DNA of 64,000 nucleotides from Globisporangium splendens (lineage: Eukaryota > Oomycota > Peronosporomycetes > Pythiales > Pythiaceae): NCBI GenBank assembly GCA_006386115.1, contig VFIW01000004.1:1123752-1187751 (forward strand). The letters are read 5' to 3'. A program made the translations under genes and the position numbers. Below the pieces are notes generated by a model. It did no database searches. It saw only the letters and a program-made list of their open reading frames with translations, and was not told the DNA's origin. Positions 10,252-20,888 of this stretch are shown here, one piece after another; positions within the stretch are counted from its first letter, which is position 1, and every line of letters starts with the position of its first letter.

Positions 10252-12303
10252 CTTTATCTTTATAAGGTGAGGTATATTTAGGTTCATCTTCGTGACCTAC
10301 AATATCCATTCTCCTAACTAATCTTCATTACGAATTTCATCTAGGAGTGTAAATGTGTCTATAGCGCGGATTGCACTAGATCACTTCTGAATGATAAATA
10401 ATCTTTGACCAGGATGGCATGTTCTCTTGGTCCTATGTGAGGCTGCCTTGTGTTGTCCAATGACCTTGGGTCTTCCGAACTTCTCATAAGCCAATGCATG
10501 ACGTCGTTGTCAAGATCCTGGGTGAGATTGTTGAAAGCAGCTCTTTGAGTTGGGAAATGAACCTGCGTTGAGGTTCTGGTGTCCATGGCTAGGTTGGCGG
10601 CTGAGTCCGCCATCTTGTTGAAGGCACGGTAGTGATGGTACCGTCCTCGGATGTCGATGCAATCCGCGAGTCGTCGACTTGTCTGGTATAAACGTGCCAA
10701 TCGGTGCTGTCGAGGGGACCGATGCATTCTCTGTTGGGAGATAATCAGTGCACTGTCTCCAACCACGTACAACGGTTCGAAGTGACTGCGTTGGGCTTCT
10801 CGGAGTCCATGTATGAGACCCCAGTACTCGGCAAAGTTGTTGGTCGTGTCCTTCCTGCTATGGGCCATGCTCGCGGCCCAAATTAAACTGGCTGTGTGCG
10901 AGTCCTTATGGACACGCACGATAATGGATCCAGTCCCTCCTGGTCCTGGATTGCCGCGTGATCCACCATTGAAAAACAACAGGTAAACGCCGCGAGTATC
11001 ACTTGGAGTCAAGGGGATGGTGTCGGTTTGGCTGAGAAAGCAGTCGACATATGCCTTGAGAACTGCCGCAACCGTGTGACCGTCAGAGTCTCCAGCTTGC
11101 GCTTCAGCGAGTCGTGCGAGGTTTCGCATTCCTGCCTCTAATCTGGTCATCATGATCGCCATCTCAGCAGTCGATTTGATTGGATCCGAGTCCATGCGTC
11201 GCAGATGCGCACACCAAATGGCATGTATGAGCGACGCGCTCATATATCGCCACAGCATGTGTGCGACGGAATAGAGATGATCTTGGAGATGTTCGTTGGA
11301 GCACTTGTGTCCGATAATGTGTCTCTTGATCGAGGTCCATGCATGCCTTGGAGTATCTGGCAGATCCAGACTGAAGATCCAGATTGCGGGGTCGTGACCA
11401 GGAGTGATTCCGATCTTCGCCCATAGCGCATAAAAGTAGTTCCACACCAGTTTGACTTTCGGACACTCCCAGAATAGATGTTGGACAGAAGATTGGACAA
11501 CTTGGGAGCATTCGGGATTCGAGCAGGATAGATCAGCTTTCTCCTAGTTCCACATGGAGAGTCGGTCGGCTTTCAACCGGAGAAGAGTCTGAGCCATATA
11601 AACAGTAATCCCTGGGATGTTGTGTAATTCGCTCCATTGGATTAATTGCAGTCCACGCCACAGAGATCCTGCTGTATGGACAGCTTTGTTGACTGCTGCA
11701 TCTCGAGTATCTTTGCCAATTTGTGTCCTCGTTGCTGCGACTTGTTGCCGATAGAAAGATCTGGTTGTATTGTATCGTCCGTTGCCACCCCATAGTTGCA
11801 CGATTCTTGTGAGACGTGGATGTGCATGGAACGACACCTTCTGCCCGTTCAAGTCTCTTGTTGCCATGATGTCACAGTCCATTGCGGAGTGAACTGTATG
11901 CGTAGCTTTGACTAGGGTCGTGTCGACGTGGGTCAGAGTTGCTTCACTGGTGTGCAGATGCCATTCGTGGTTATAGTGACGTTGCCCGTTGTACATCCGA
12001 AGCACATTTGTTTGCTGTGGTCGATACAGAAGCTGTGGGAAGTTGGATACCAACGTAGCACATAACCGCTCGAGTGTTCGAATAGACGGCCGGGAGAATC
12101 CGGAGATTCCACATGTTGGGATGAAGTTAAGCACTCCTGGTCTTACCCGCTCCCATCGAAGTATGTCACCCAGTTGTGCTGTTCCAACTGATAATGATGT
12201 GTGAGCAAGCTTGTAAGGGGAGCCGTTGGAATCAAGAAGCCACCCATCTGCAGTCGAGGTCATGTATGACAGCCATTCTGCACAGAATGTCCCACGTAGC
12301 TTC
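10252..12303 (-). mobile_element. 5'-truncated LINE copy B
   Basis: This is the 3' part of the same LINE family as copy A, inserted on the minus strand between 15-bp direct duplications. It starts in the region after the RT domain and ends with a 3' untranslated region of about 100 bases and a GATAAA-repeat tail (10252-10266). The clean duplication and 5' truncation are hallmarks of target-primed reverse transcription. It lies immediately beside the SINE: only 10 bases separate the two duplications. Confidence 0.9.
10359..12263 (-). pseudogene. LINE copy B ORF2 C-terminus (zinc finger and RNase H), inactivated
   Basis: It aligns through its length with copy C (16591-18495). It carries a Cys/His zinc-binding segment after the RT region, continued across the stop, and an RNase H domain around 10600-10990 with the blocks GGSRGNPGPGG, NNFAEYWGLIHG, VVGDSAL and FNKMADSAANLA. 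Two lesions are visible. A TAG at 11544-11546 replaces the TAT found in copy C. The first catalytic Asp of RNase H is changed to Asn (FFNGG here, FFDGG in copy C). In life it would degrade the RNA strand during cDNA synthesis; this copy is dead. Confidence 0.85.
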
Positions 12304-12318
12304 CGTTTGCAAATATAT
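12304..12318 (+). repeat. target-site duplication, 5' side of LINE copy B
   Basis: Exact second copy of CGTTTGCAAATATAT. It marks the point where reverse transcription of copy B stopped. Confidence 0.85.
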
Positions 12319-12385
12319 ACAACAAAGCATCACTCGCTTTTCAGCTAATGCTATGGAGGGAAGAATTTCAGGAAGTCCAGTAATC

Positions 12386-14236
12386 TTAGGCGGCCTTCAC
12401 AAGCGAATCACGTTCGTCCGCAGCATGCTTGGCCGCTTTCTCGCTCTTGTTCACACGAGGGATCATACCGAGCTGCATCTGGTTCATTACCACCACGTAG
12501 AAGAAAATGTTGACGATCATGATACCGCCGATCGTGAAGAACATGTACTCGATGTGGCCGTTGTTCAGGTTCGGCGTGATGTACTGTCCGAACGCCAGCA
12601 CGATCACCGACAGCAGCGTGCTGCCCATCGAGTTGACGAAGAACCCGAGCGCGATCGACGTGCTGCGCATGACCTGAGGCACCTCCGAGTAGCAGATATC
12701 GTACGAAGGGATGACGATCATCACACCGGCCAGCGCGACCAAAAGGTAGTGAGGCAGCGCCGTCCACCACGGGATGTCGTTCATCACCTGCTTGCCGTCG
12801 TCGTTGTAGATGAAGTGCGTCGCGCCGTCTGCGCCAACGTACGTGATGGAACCGGCGTTGCGGCGGATGATCTCGTACGTGCCCGTCCAGAACATCGCGA
12901 TGACAGCCACGACGTACCCCGCCAGCACCTTGCCGTAACGGCTCGGAGGCTTGCCGGTGTACCTCTCGTACAGCGGGTAGATCACCTTCTGCACAAGCGG
13001 AACGAATAGGAGCACGCCGATCGGGTTGAACATCTGCACGGTCGGACCAGGGATCTGGCTCGCGTCAGGACCAGAGCCGAGACGCACGTCAGTCTGCTGG
13101 ACGATCGACTGGTTGTTGCCGCGCTGGTTCTGGCACACCCACCAGAACACGTTGAACGCGTTGAACGGCAGGATACGGACCACCTGCTTGACACCGTCGA
13201 TGAGCTCATCGTCGAACAGTCCGCCCTGGGTGCTCTTGGAGCCCTCCATGAACTTCGAGTCGCGGCCAAAGTACACCCACAGGATCGTCGCGATCACGAT
13301 CAGTACACCGCAGCAGTACGAGATGCGGTGGCTCACGTCGCCGTGGTCAGCCAAGAACGACGCCAGGATGTTGAGCAGGAACGCCATGATGTACAGCGTC
13401 ATGCCAAGCACGACCATCTTGGCGTGGAAGTTGGTCTTGGCGCGGTTTAGCATCACCTTGATCACGAACCCGATCGAGGTCTTCTCGGCCGGAACGTTCA
13501 CGTAGCGTCGGCGCGTGAAGAACAGCACCACAGCGAAGATCACCAGCGATACGAGACCCACGATGTAGACGGAAAAGTACCCATACTCGGCAGGGATCGC
13601 GCCGAACCCGTGGATCGACACGGACGGGAACACGGCGTAGCCCACGAAGGCGCCGATGTTCGCCACCCAGTAGTGGACGCTGAAGAAGAGCGCCTTCTGC
13701 TTGGGGTCCGCGGAAGGCGAGAACTGGTCACCGCCGTACGAGATCACGATCGAGCGAAGGCAGATCTGGGACAGCGCCACCGCCAAAAACAGACCGATGC
13801 AGAACAGTGCTTTGCTGAGGTGAATGTGCTTGAGCACGGCCGGCAGCGACGCGATCACGAGCAACACGAAGCCGATCGAGTCGAGCGTGGCGGCTCCCAG
13901 CAGCGTGTTGAACTTGCCGAAGCGTTCGTCCGAGAGGTACCCGGCGACGATACAGGCGAACTGACTGAGCGAGTCGTACGTGAGCTTCATCGAGGTCGAT
14001 CCCTTGTTGGACCATCCCAACTTCTGGAAAAAGTTCTTGAGCGACTGGCCGAGCGCGAAACTCGCGATCTCTTCAAACGCCGTGATGATGAACAGCGACA
14101 GGCAGACGTTGCGGAACACGTGCTGCGAGTACTTGAGCGGGCGTTCGTCCCAGAGCTTGGTGCTGTAGCCCGTGGTGATGGCGGGCGTGAGCGCTCCTGG
14201 CGTGACCACTGGCGATGGCGAGGCTTGCTTTCCCAT
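12386..14236 (-). CDS. POT/PTR family proton-coupled oligopeptide-type transporter, divergent
   Basis: A single-exon protein of about 616 residues from the ATG at 14236, with roughly twelve hydrophobic segments. It belongs to the POT/PTR2 (SLC15-like) branch of the major facilitator superfamily. The signature around YWVANIGAFVG matches the PTR2 family block F-Y-x-x-I-N-x-G-S, and YGGDQF with the preceding helix fits helix 4. Members import di- or tripeptides, nitrate or other small solutes with protons across the plasma membrane. The first-helix ExxER motif, used in proton coupling, reads E-x-x-A-S (EEIASF), so coupling or substrate may differ. The C-terminus is hydrophilic and charged. It has high GC at third positions and sits between two LINE insertions without being interrupted. 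Confidence 0.85.
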   Translation of the reverse strand: MGKQASPSPVVTPGALTPAITTGYSTKLWDERPLKYSQHVFRNVCLSLFIITAFEEIASFALGQSLKNFFQKLGWSNKGSTSMKLTYDSLSQFACIVAGYLSDERFGKFNTLLGAATLDSIGFVLLVIASLPAVLKHIHLSKALFCIGLFLAVALSQICLRSIVISYGGDQFSPSADPKQKALFFSVHYWVANIGAFVGYAVFPSVSIHGFGAIPAEYGYFSVYIVGLVSLVIFAVVLFFTRRRYVNVPAEKTSIGFVIKVMLNRAKTNFHAKMVVLGMTLYIMAFLLNILASFLADHGDVSHRISYCCGVLIVIATILWVYFGRDSKFMEGSKSTQGGLFDDELIDGVKQVVRILPFNAFNVFWWVCQNQRGNNQSIVQQTDVRLGSGPDASQIPGPTVQMFNPIGVLLFVPLVQKVIYPLYERYTGKPPSRYGKVLAGYVVAVIAMFWTGTYEIIRRNAGSITYVGADGATHFIYNDDGKQVMNDIPWWTALPHYLLVALAGVMIVIPSYDICYSEVPQVMRSTSIALGFFVNSMGSTLLSVIVLAFGQYITPNLNNGHIEYMFFTIGGIMIVNIFFYVVVMNQMQLGMIPRVNKSEKAAKHAADERDSLVKAA

Positions 14237-14252
14237 GCTTGCGCGCTTGAAC

Positions 14253-14270
14253 GTCAATTCGGAAATGAAC
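14253..14270 (-). promoter_or_regulatory. initiator-like element upstream of POT transporter
   Basis: On the minus strand the sequence GTTCATTTCCGAATT resembles the oomycete initiator (TCATTYY then AWTT). It lies about 20-35 bases before the ATG. It is weaker than the one before TauD copy A. Confidence 0.35.
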
Positions 14271-15606
14271 TTTCCTCAGATGCGTGTGGAACATGGCGGA
14301 GCCGAAGGAGGTCTGGAATGGAATGCTGCACGACCCTTAGAGGGCCATTAGTACTCAAAAGATGCACACCAAACCGTTTATGGCGGTGCAGAAGCTGGAC
14401 TTGTGGAGAATGGCCAAGTGCCGTCTGAGATGAGTTGCGAGTGACTGGGTTGTTGGACGAAGGGGATCAGTAGAAAGAGAAAGGCAGTATAGCCCCTTTG
14501 TGCAGTCTGGCGAGTCCTCACCGAAACTGAATTGGCGCTTCTGCTGATCGAGTCTGTCTCCACAGGAGTCGGTAACAGCTCCACAAAATGACCAATTCGG
14601 GGCTTCGAATGCTCCTGTCCTCGACCCACACACGCCTTGCCTGAACCTTACTGTCTGTGGAATGACCTCGCGTTTGTGAGCAATTGAAACTGGTGATCAC
14701 CAACTGTAAGGTGATGTTGTCAATAAATGCGCCGATGTACTGTGCCGACGCGACCTTGTAGTTTATCGGTCTCGAGTGAATACGAGGCACACGGTGGAGC
14801 AGAGGGGACTGGAGTTGACTTGGTCGTGCAGTGCTGTACTGCGTTCCCGTCACTTGGAGGACTTCCTGCGCTCCAGTGCCACCAAGCAGAAAACGCACTG
14901 TTCCAAGACCAAAGCCCCTTTTCGTATTTTGTCTGGAGCGCCCCTTTTTGAATGAGGTGTCAAGTCACCACCGAATTCGAGGCTGTAAGGGAGTCCTGAG
15001 AATCCCATTGGCCCTAAAAATCTGCACATTAGCCTATAGGAGCGCTTCATTGTGCCCACAAGATATGTCTCGGAGTTCGGTAGATGTGGCACTCAGCACA
15101 AGAGGAAAATACGAGTCTCCTGCAGATCGATACAGCGGAATGGATATCCACATACGACTCCGGCCGCGAGAATTACAGCACAGCGCTATTGATAGTCCAG
15201 TCGGCATGGCACTTCGGGTAGCAACTCGAACACCAGTCGGTTTTGACCAAGCAAAAGAAAGACCGGTTCTGTTGCACGTATTGACTGCGTTGTCGCTGTC
15301 ATTGCAGGCGCACCAACGCAGTTTCACTTGCTCTACGCAGTATGGCTGCTCTCAACTTACTGTGTGTACATTCAGATAGCAGAGTCAACGCAGAGATGCG
15401 CTTGGTTGTCGGATCATGCGGTCCGAAGAAACCTGAAGAAACCTGATCCTGAAATACGATTGCGCAATGACCGCTCTGTGGTTTGCTGAAGGCTATGCAT
15501 ACCACAGTTCCCAATTACCGCATGCGATGCTGCCAGAGGCTCTTTGTATCTACTGCACGTGTGCGTACTTCGCAGTTTGTGCAAACGAGAGATGAGAGCG
15601 TCAATC
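14271..15606. other. intergenic stretch, no gene seen
   Basis: About 1.3 kb. Open frames up to 180 codons occur, but their composition is not protein-like and no motif is recognisable. It contains the unmodified left flank of LINE copy C. Confidence 0.5.
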
Positions 15607-15621
15607 AGAAACAACTCCATC
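15607..15621 (+). repeat. target-site duplication, 5' side of LINE copy C
   Basis: The 15 bases AGAAACAACTCCATC are repeated exactly at 18607-18621. Confidence 0.85.
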
Positions 15622-18495
15622 GCAGGATGCGCAACTGAAGTCAGACTTGGAGGATACGCAGACGACACGACCATTTATCTTAGCGATCCCAAGGATATTA
15701 GTGCCGTGTTTGCAATCCTGGACAAATATGGAGCAGCTTCTGGGCTTCGAGCCAATCGGCACAAATCTGCAGTATTACCGCTGAACAAGGAATTTAGCTC
15801 CACCGAAGAGTCAGTCAGTGACATTCATGTGGTACAACGTGAGGAACATTGCCGCTACCTCGGCATCCAAGTCGGACAAACGCCTTCGAATGCAATTAAC
15901 TGGTCCAAGTGCATCCAAGCCTTACGTGTCAGACTTCGACTTGCGCATCTCAAAACTCACTCTGTCGCCCAACGCGCAGCAATTGCCAGTGCCGTCATCA
16001 TACCCAAAGTGCTTTACGTGGCCAGGCACTCCTGACCCTCTACGGCTATTGTCAATCAGCTACACGACCTAGTGAAACAATTTGTCTGGGGCTCAAGGAA
16101 TGGTAAGCCTGCGAAACCGTGGATGAAGGAAGAACAAGCTGAACTCAAAAAAGTGAATGGAGGCTTGTCAGTACCCAACATCAGAACTGAGCTGATGACG
16201 ATGAGTGCCACAGCAGTCTCCAAATGGTCACTCACTACCTCTCACATCGATCAGGTCATCGGGGAAATCTTGCTGCACAACACAAGGGCTTCCTCGACGT
16301 ACATCACGCCGCTCGATGCAATCCCAAGGCGGTCACTCCAGCTTCGTGATAACATGTGGACAACTGGCGCAGCATTGTGTGCGTCGCTCCATTCTCGACC
16401 CTATGAGTCCAGAGAACGTGATAATGTACGTTGGCATTACGAGCACTTCAAGTCGACATTTGTGCAGGCTCAATGGGACGGCGATGTGTTCCAGATCGAC
16501 CTCAGCTCTAAAATGTCTGACAGGCTTCCAGGTATCATCGCTGAATGACGAAAGCTACGTGGGACATTCTGTGCAGAATGGCTGCCATACATGACCTCGA
16601 CTGCAGATGGGTTGCTTCTTGATTCCAACGGCTCCCCTTACAAGCTTGCTCACACATCATTATCAGTTGGAACAGCACAACTGTGCGACATACTTCGATG
16701 GGAGTGGATAAGACCAGGAGTGCTTAACTTCATCCCAACATGTGGAATCTCCGGGTTCTCCCGGCCGTCTATTCGAGCGCTCGAGCGGTTATGTGCTACG
16801 TTGGTATCCAACTTCCCACAGCTTCTGTATCGACCACAGCAAACAAATGTGCTTCGGCTGTACAACGGGCGACGTCATTACAACCACGAATGGCATCTGC
16901 ACACCAGTGAAGCAACTCTGACCCACGTCGACACGACCCTAGTCAAAGCTACGCATACAGTTCACTCCGCATTGGACTGTGACGTCATGGCAAGAAGAGA
17001 CTTGAACGGGCAGAAGGTGTCGTTCCATGCACATCCACGTTTCACAAGAATCGTGCAACTATGGGGTGGCAACGGACGATACAATACGACCAGATCTTTA
17101 TATCGGCAACAAGTTGCAGCAACGAGGACACAAATTGGCAAAGATACTCGAGATGCAGCAGTCAACAAAGCTGTCCAAACAGCAGGATCTCTGTGGCGTG
17201 GACTGCAATTAATCCAGTGGAGCGAAGTACACAACATCCCAGGGATTACAGTTTATACGGCACAGACTCTTCTCCGGCTGAAAGCCAACCGACTCTCCAT
17301 GTGGAACTATGAGAAAGCTGATCTATCCTGCTCGAATCCCGAATGTTCCCAAGTTGTCCAATCTTCTGTTCAACATCTACTCTGGGAGTGTCCGAAAGCC
17401 AAACTGGTGTGGAACTACTTTTATGCACTGTGGGCGAAGATCGGAATCACTCCTGGTCACGACCCCGCAATCTGGATCTTCAGTCTGGATCTGCCAGATA
17501 CTCCAAGGCATGCATGGACCACGATCAAGAGACACATTATCGGACACAAGTTTTCCAATGAACATCTCCAAGATCATCTCTATCCCGTCGCACACATGCT
17601 GTGGCGATATATGAGCGCGACGCTCATACAAGCCATTTGGTGTGCGCATCTGCGACGCATGGATTCGGATCCAATCAAATCGACTGCTGAGATGGCGATC
17701 ATGATGACCAGATTAGAGGCAGGAATGCGAAACCTCACACGACTCGCTGAAGCGCAAGCTGGAGGTTCGGACGGTCACACGGTTGCAGCAGTTCTCAAGG
17801 CATATGTCGACTGTTTTCTCAGCCAAACCGACGCCATCCCCTTGACTCCAAGTGATACTCGCGGCGTATACCTGTTGTTTTTCGATGGTGGATCACGCGG
17901 CAATCCAGGACCAGGAGGGACTGGATCCATTATCGTGCGTGTCCATAAGGACTCGCACACAGCCAGTTTAATTTGGGCCGCGAGCATGGCCCATAGCAGG
18001 AAGGACACGACCAACAACTTTGCCGAGTACTGGGGTCTCATACATGGACTCCGAGAAGCCCAACGCAGTCACTTCGAACCGTTGTACGTGGTTGGAGACA
18101 GTGCACTGATTATCTCCCAACAGAGAATGCATCGGTCCCCTCGACAGCACCGATTGGCACGTTTATACCTGACAAGTCGACGACTCGCGGATTGCATCGA
18201 CATCCAAGGATGGTACCATCACTACCGTGCCTTCAACAAGATGGCGGACTCAGCCGCCAACCTAGCCATGGACACCAGAACCTCAACGCAGGTTCATTTC
18301 CCAACTCAAAGAGCTGCTTTCAACAATCTCACCCAGGATCTTGACAACGACGTCATGCATTGGCTTATGCGAAGTTCGGAAGACCCAAGGTCATTGGACA
18401 ACACAAGGCAGTCTCACATAGGACCAAGAGAACATGCCATCCTGGTCAAAGATTATTTAGCATTCAGAAGTGATCTATTGCAATCCGCGCTATAG
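15622..18495 (+). pseudogene. LINE copy C ORF2 (RT palm to RNase H) with two in-frame stops
   Basis: One reading frame runs from the truncation point to the stop at 18495, broken only by TGA codons at 16033-16035 and 16546-16548. The first replaces a TGG Trp codon present in copy A. Features in order are the RT motif GYADDTTIYL (15650-15680), the thumb region, and a zinc-binding segment C-x4-C ... H-x4-C (CSNPEC then HLLWEC, about 17328-17392). An RNase H domain follows (about 17866-18270) with the catalytic blocks FFDGGSRGN, NNFAEYWG, VVGDSAL and FNKMADSAAN. All four RNase H acidic positions are kept, unlike copy B. An ATG at 15544 in the flanking DNA is chance. Confidence 0.85.
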
Positions 18496-18606
18496 ACACA
18501 TTTACACTCCTAGATGAAATTCGCAATGGAGATTAGTTAGGAGAATGGATATTGTAGGTCACGAAGATGAACCTAAATATACCTCACCTTATAAAGATAA
18601 AGATAA
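15622..18606 (+). mobile_element. 5'-truncated LINE copy C
   Basis: This is the 3' ~3 kb of the LINE on the plus strand, between 15-bp direct duplications. It begins just before the RT YADD motif. Similarity with copy A starts at the point where the duplication ends, so the truncation point is exact. It finishes with a ~110-base 3' untranslated region and a GATAAA-repeat tail ending at 18606. Its target and length differ from copy B, so B and C are independent insertions, not halves of a duplicated segment. Confidence 0.9.
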
Positions 18607-18621
18607 AGAAACAACTCCATC
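18607..18621 (+). repeat. target-site duplication, 3' side of LINE copy C
   Basis: Exact second copy of AGAAACAACTCCATC directly after the GATAAA tail. Confidence 0.85.
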
Positions 18622-19249
18622 TCTATGCCACCCACAGTACTCAACGGCGCAACGTGCACATTTGACAGCGCAGTACTGTAGCCTCGTTCGCCGTCCGAGT
18701 CGCGCCATTAGGGGTCCAAAGGGATTGCATGTAAAGTGGTGAGATTACACCGAACCCTGCATCCTGCTTCGTTACGATCGGCCCTGTGGTCGTGTTCTGG
18801 TGTGTCACGCATCTTTCGCCATGTGAGCCTACCTCTGACGTCTACGGGCACTGAACTCCCATTTGTCCACTGGATCTGAGTGGTGGCTACGCACAGTGAT
18901 CCTAGTCGCTGATTCGTTCGTTTGGAGGTCTGGTCACGTTTGGCATTCCGCCAATCGCAACGAGGCGCTACGAGCCTTTCGATGCTTCTCGTCGAACAGT
19001 CTTGCTCCACAGAAGTAAGTGCACACTGTATCCAGGCTATTGACTGTGTACAGAGGCGCCATCAAGTGAAACCAGCAGTGCATCATCTTCATGAGTGTCC
19101 TACACAAGGTGCATGCTTCTATAATCATTCCTCTCCCATCGCTTCGTGGCTTTTCCACTCGCTGCCAGGTCGCGCTGTGCCTGCTGGTTGGAGACTAGTG
19201 ACGTGGTGCTCGCCATTTCCAGATTTTCTTGATTGTTGATTCGACTACA
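18622..19249. other. intergenic stretch before TauD copy B; initiator-like sequence near its end
   Basis: No gene or repeat is seen. Around 19207-19226 the sequence CCATTTCCAGATTTT resembles the oomycete initiator, about 30 bases before the TauD start codon. That assignment is tentative. Confidence 0.4.
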
Positions 19250-20548
19250 ATGGTTGTTCGAAACCTCGCCCCAACTACCGCAAACGTCCCTGTGGCCATC
19301 AAGAACGCGCTCAACGAAGAGCCTGTGCACGAACAGTTCGAGCATCCAGAGCTCCTGAGCGTGTACCCACACACCAAGTACGACCCGATCCCAGTGCTGC
19401 CATACGAGGACCGCGCACTGAAGGCCGACCCGACTCTCAAGAACCTGCTCGCCGGAGATGTCACGGTGACGCACCTCGCACCGAAGATCGGCACCGAGCT
19501 CTCGGGCATCCAACTCCACGAGCTCACGGACGTGCAGAAGGACGAGTTGGCGTTGCTGGTGGCGCACCGCGGTGTCGTGTTTTTCCGCGACCAGGATATC
19601 ACGATCGACCAGCAACTCGACTTGGGCCGCTACTACGGACCTCTCCACATTCACCAGAACTTGGGTCACCCCGAGGGGTACCCAGAGGTGGTCGTGGTTG
19701 AGAACTCGCTTGAGACGAGTGCTGCTGTGGCGAAGAATCAGTTGTACATTGTTGAGAATGAGTGGCACAGCGACGTGTCTTACGAACGACAGGTACGATA
19801 CATGTCGATCGTATACCATATCGAATGCGGAGGGATTTCTGACTGCATATGTGCCGATAACTGGATACTTGTAGCCTCCTTCCTACACACTTTTCAAGGT
19901 TCTGATTACCCCACCTGAGGGCGGCGACACTTTGTGGTCGTCGAGTTATGAAGCGTACGAGCGTCTGACTCCTCCACTCAAGGCATTCCTGGAGGGACTC
20001 ACAGCGATCCACAGCAGCAAGGTACGATAATTGGAGCATGCAAAGCAGGCTCACGCGTGACCTCTTACAGTGTTGAATTGATAACCAGCTTCAAGCCGAA
20101 AGAGCCGCGGCTCGCGGAGATACTGTCCGACGACCATACGTGGAATTCGAGCACCCTGTCGTTCGCACGCATCCAGTGACGGGACGCAAAGCTTTATACG
20201 TCAACCCGGGGTTCACGACTCGCATTCCACAACTATCTGTCTCTGAATCTGGTACGTTTGCTTTTTGAGTGCTCAGATATCGTCGTATAATATGAATGAA
20301 GTCGATAACGTTGCATTTCCTGATCCAACCATGTAGACGCGGTGTTGCGCTTCCTGGACCAGCACATCGAGCGAGGTCACGAGTTCCAAGTTCGCTTCCG
20401 CTGGACGAAGAATGCAGTAGCGGTCTGGGACAACCGCATCACCACACACTACGCCACCTTTGACTATCTTCCTGGCACCCGCCATGCCGTCCGGGTGACA
20501 CCGCACGGCGAGATCCCATACTTGGATGCTGAACCCGCTGCCCCTTAA
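19250..20548 (+). CDS. TauD/TfdA-type Fe(II)/2-oxoglutarate-dependent dioxygenase, copy B (intact)
   Basis: Four exons join in phase (19250-19792, 19899-20021, 20089-20251, 20337-20548), giving 346 residues. Iron ligands are H173 and D175 (WHSD) and H314 ([10 protein letters not shown]). R325 ([10 protein letters not shown]) fits the 2-oxoglutarate Arg. The GGDTLW block in exon 2 is characteristic of the taurine-dioxygenase family. The enzyme would use oxygen and 2-oxoglutarate to hydroxylate a small substrate, possibly a sulfonate or related acid; substrate choice cannot be read from sequence. There is no signal peptide, so it is likely cytosolic. I chose the ATG at 19250 because it sits at the same place as in copy A. 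Exon 1 is nearly identical to copy A but exons 2-4 are much more diverged. Confidence 0.9.
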
Positions 20549-20888
20549 GTGGCTGGAGCATTTTTCGTGCCCAATGCGAACGACTGGAGGAGCACTGTTG
20601 TGCTTTGATGTTGCTGCTTTTGTGTTCTGCACGACATGAATGCCAGTTTCCTTTTTGACGTTTCTAGATGTCATTTTTTGTCATTTACATCTCCCGAATA
20701 GCTGAGAAAATCGCCGAGTCTAATGCACAATTCCACTTGTGAGAATCCCCTCATTTTGAGTTAGTTATAACAATGTGCTTGCAATTATAACTATCGATTG
20801 GTCTTGAATTTGTTGCTCACTCGTGTGCTTGCTTCATTGTGTCTTTGCCCTTCAAAACATTCGCACGATTGCCGCAAAGCGAGTCACA
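20549..20888. other. short intergenic spacer between convergent genes
   Basis: 340 bases between the 3' ends of TauD copy B and the pseudouridine-salvage gene. Nothing recognisable. Confidence 0.5.

Noticed and set aside
12176..13009. Plus-strand open frame over the POT transporter 3' end
   Set aside because: His/Asp/Arg-rich shadow of the transporter and part of LINE copy B.
15544..15621. ATG upstream of LINE copy C as the start of a protein
   Set aside because: It lies in the flanking host DNA and left target duplication, so the fusion is accidental.
6977..20548. One large inverted duplication containing TauD, LINE and transporter flanks
   Set aside because: LINE copies B and C have different 15-bp target duplications and different truncation points, so they inserted independently. 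Only the TauD genes are duplicated.
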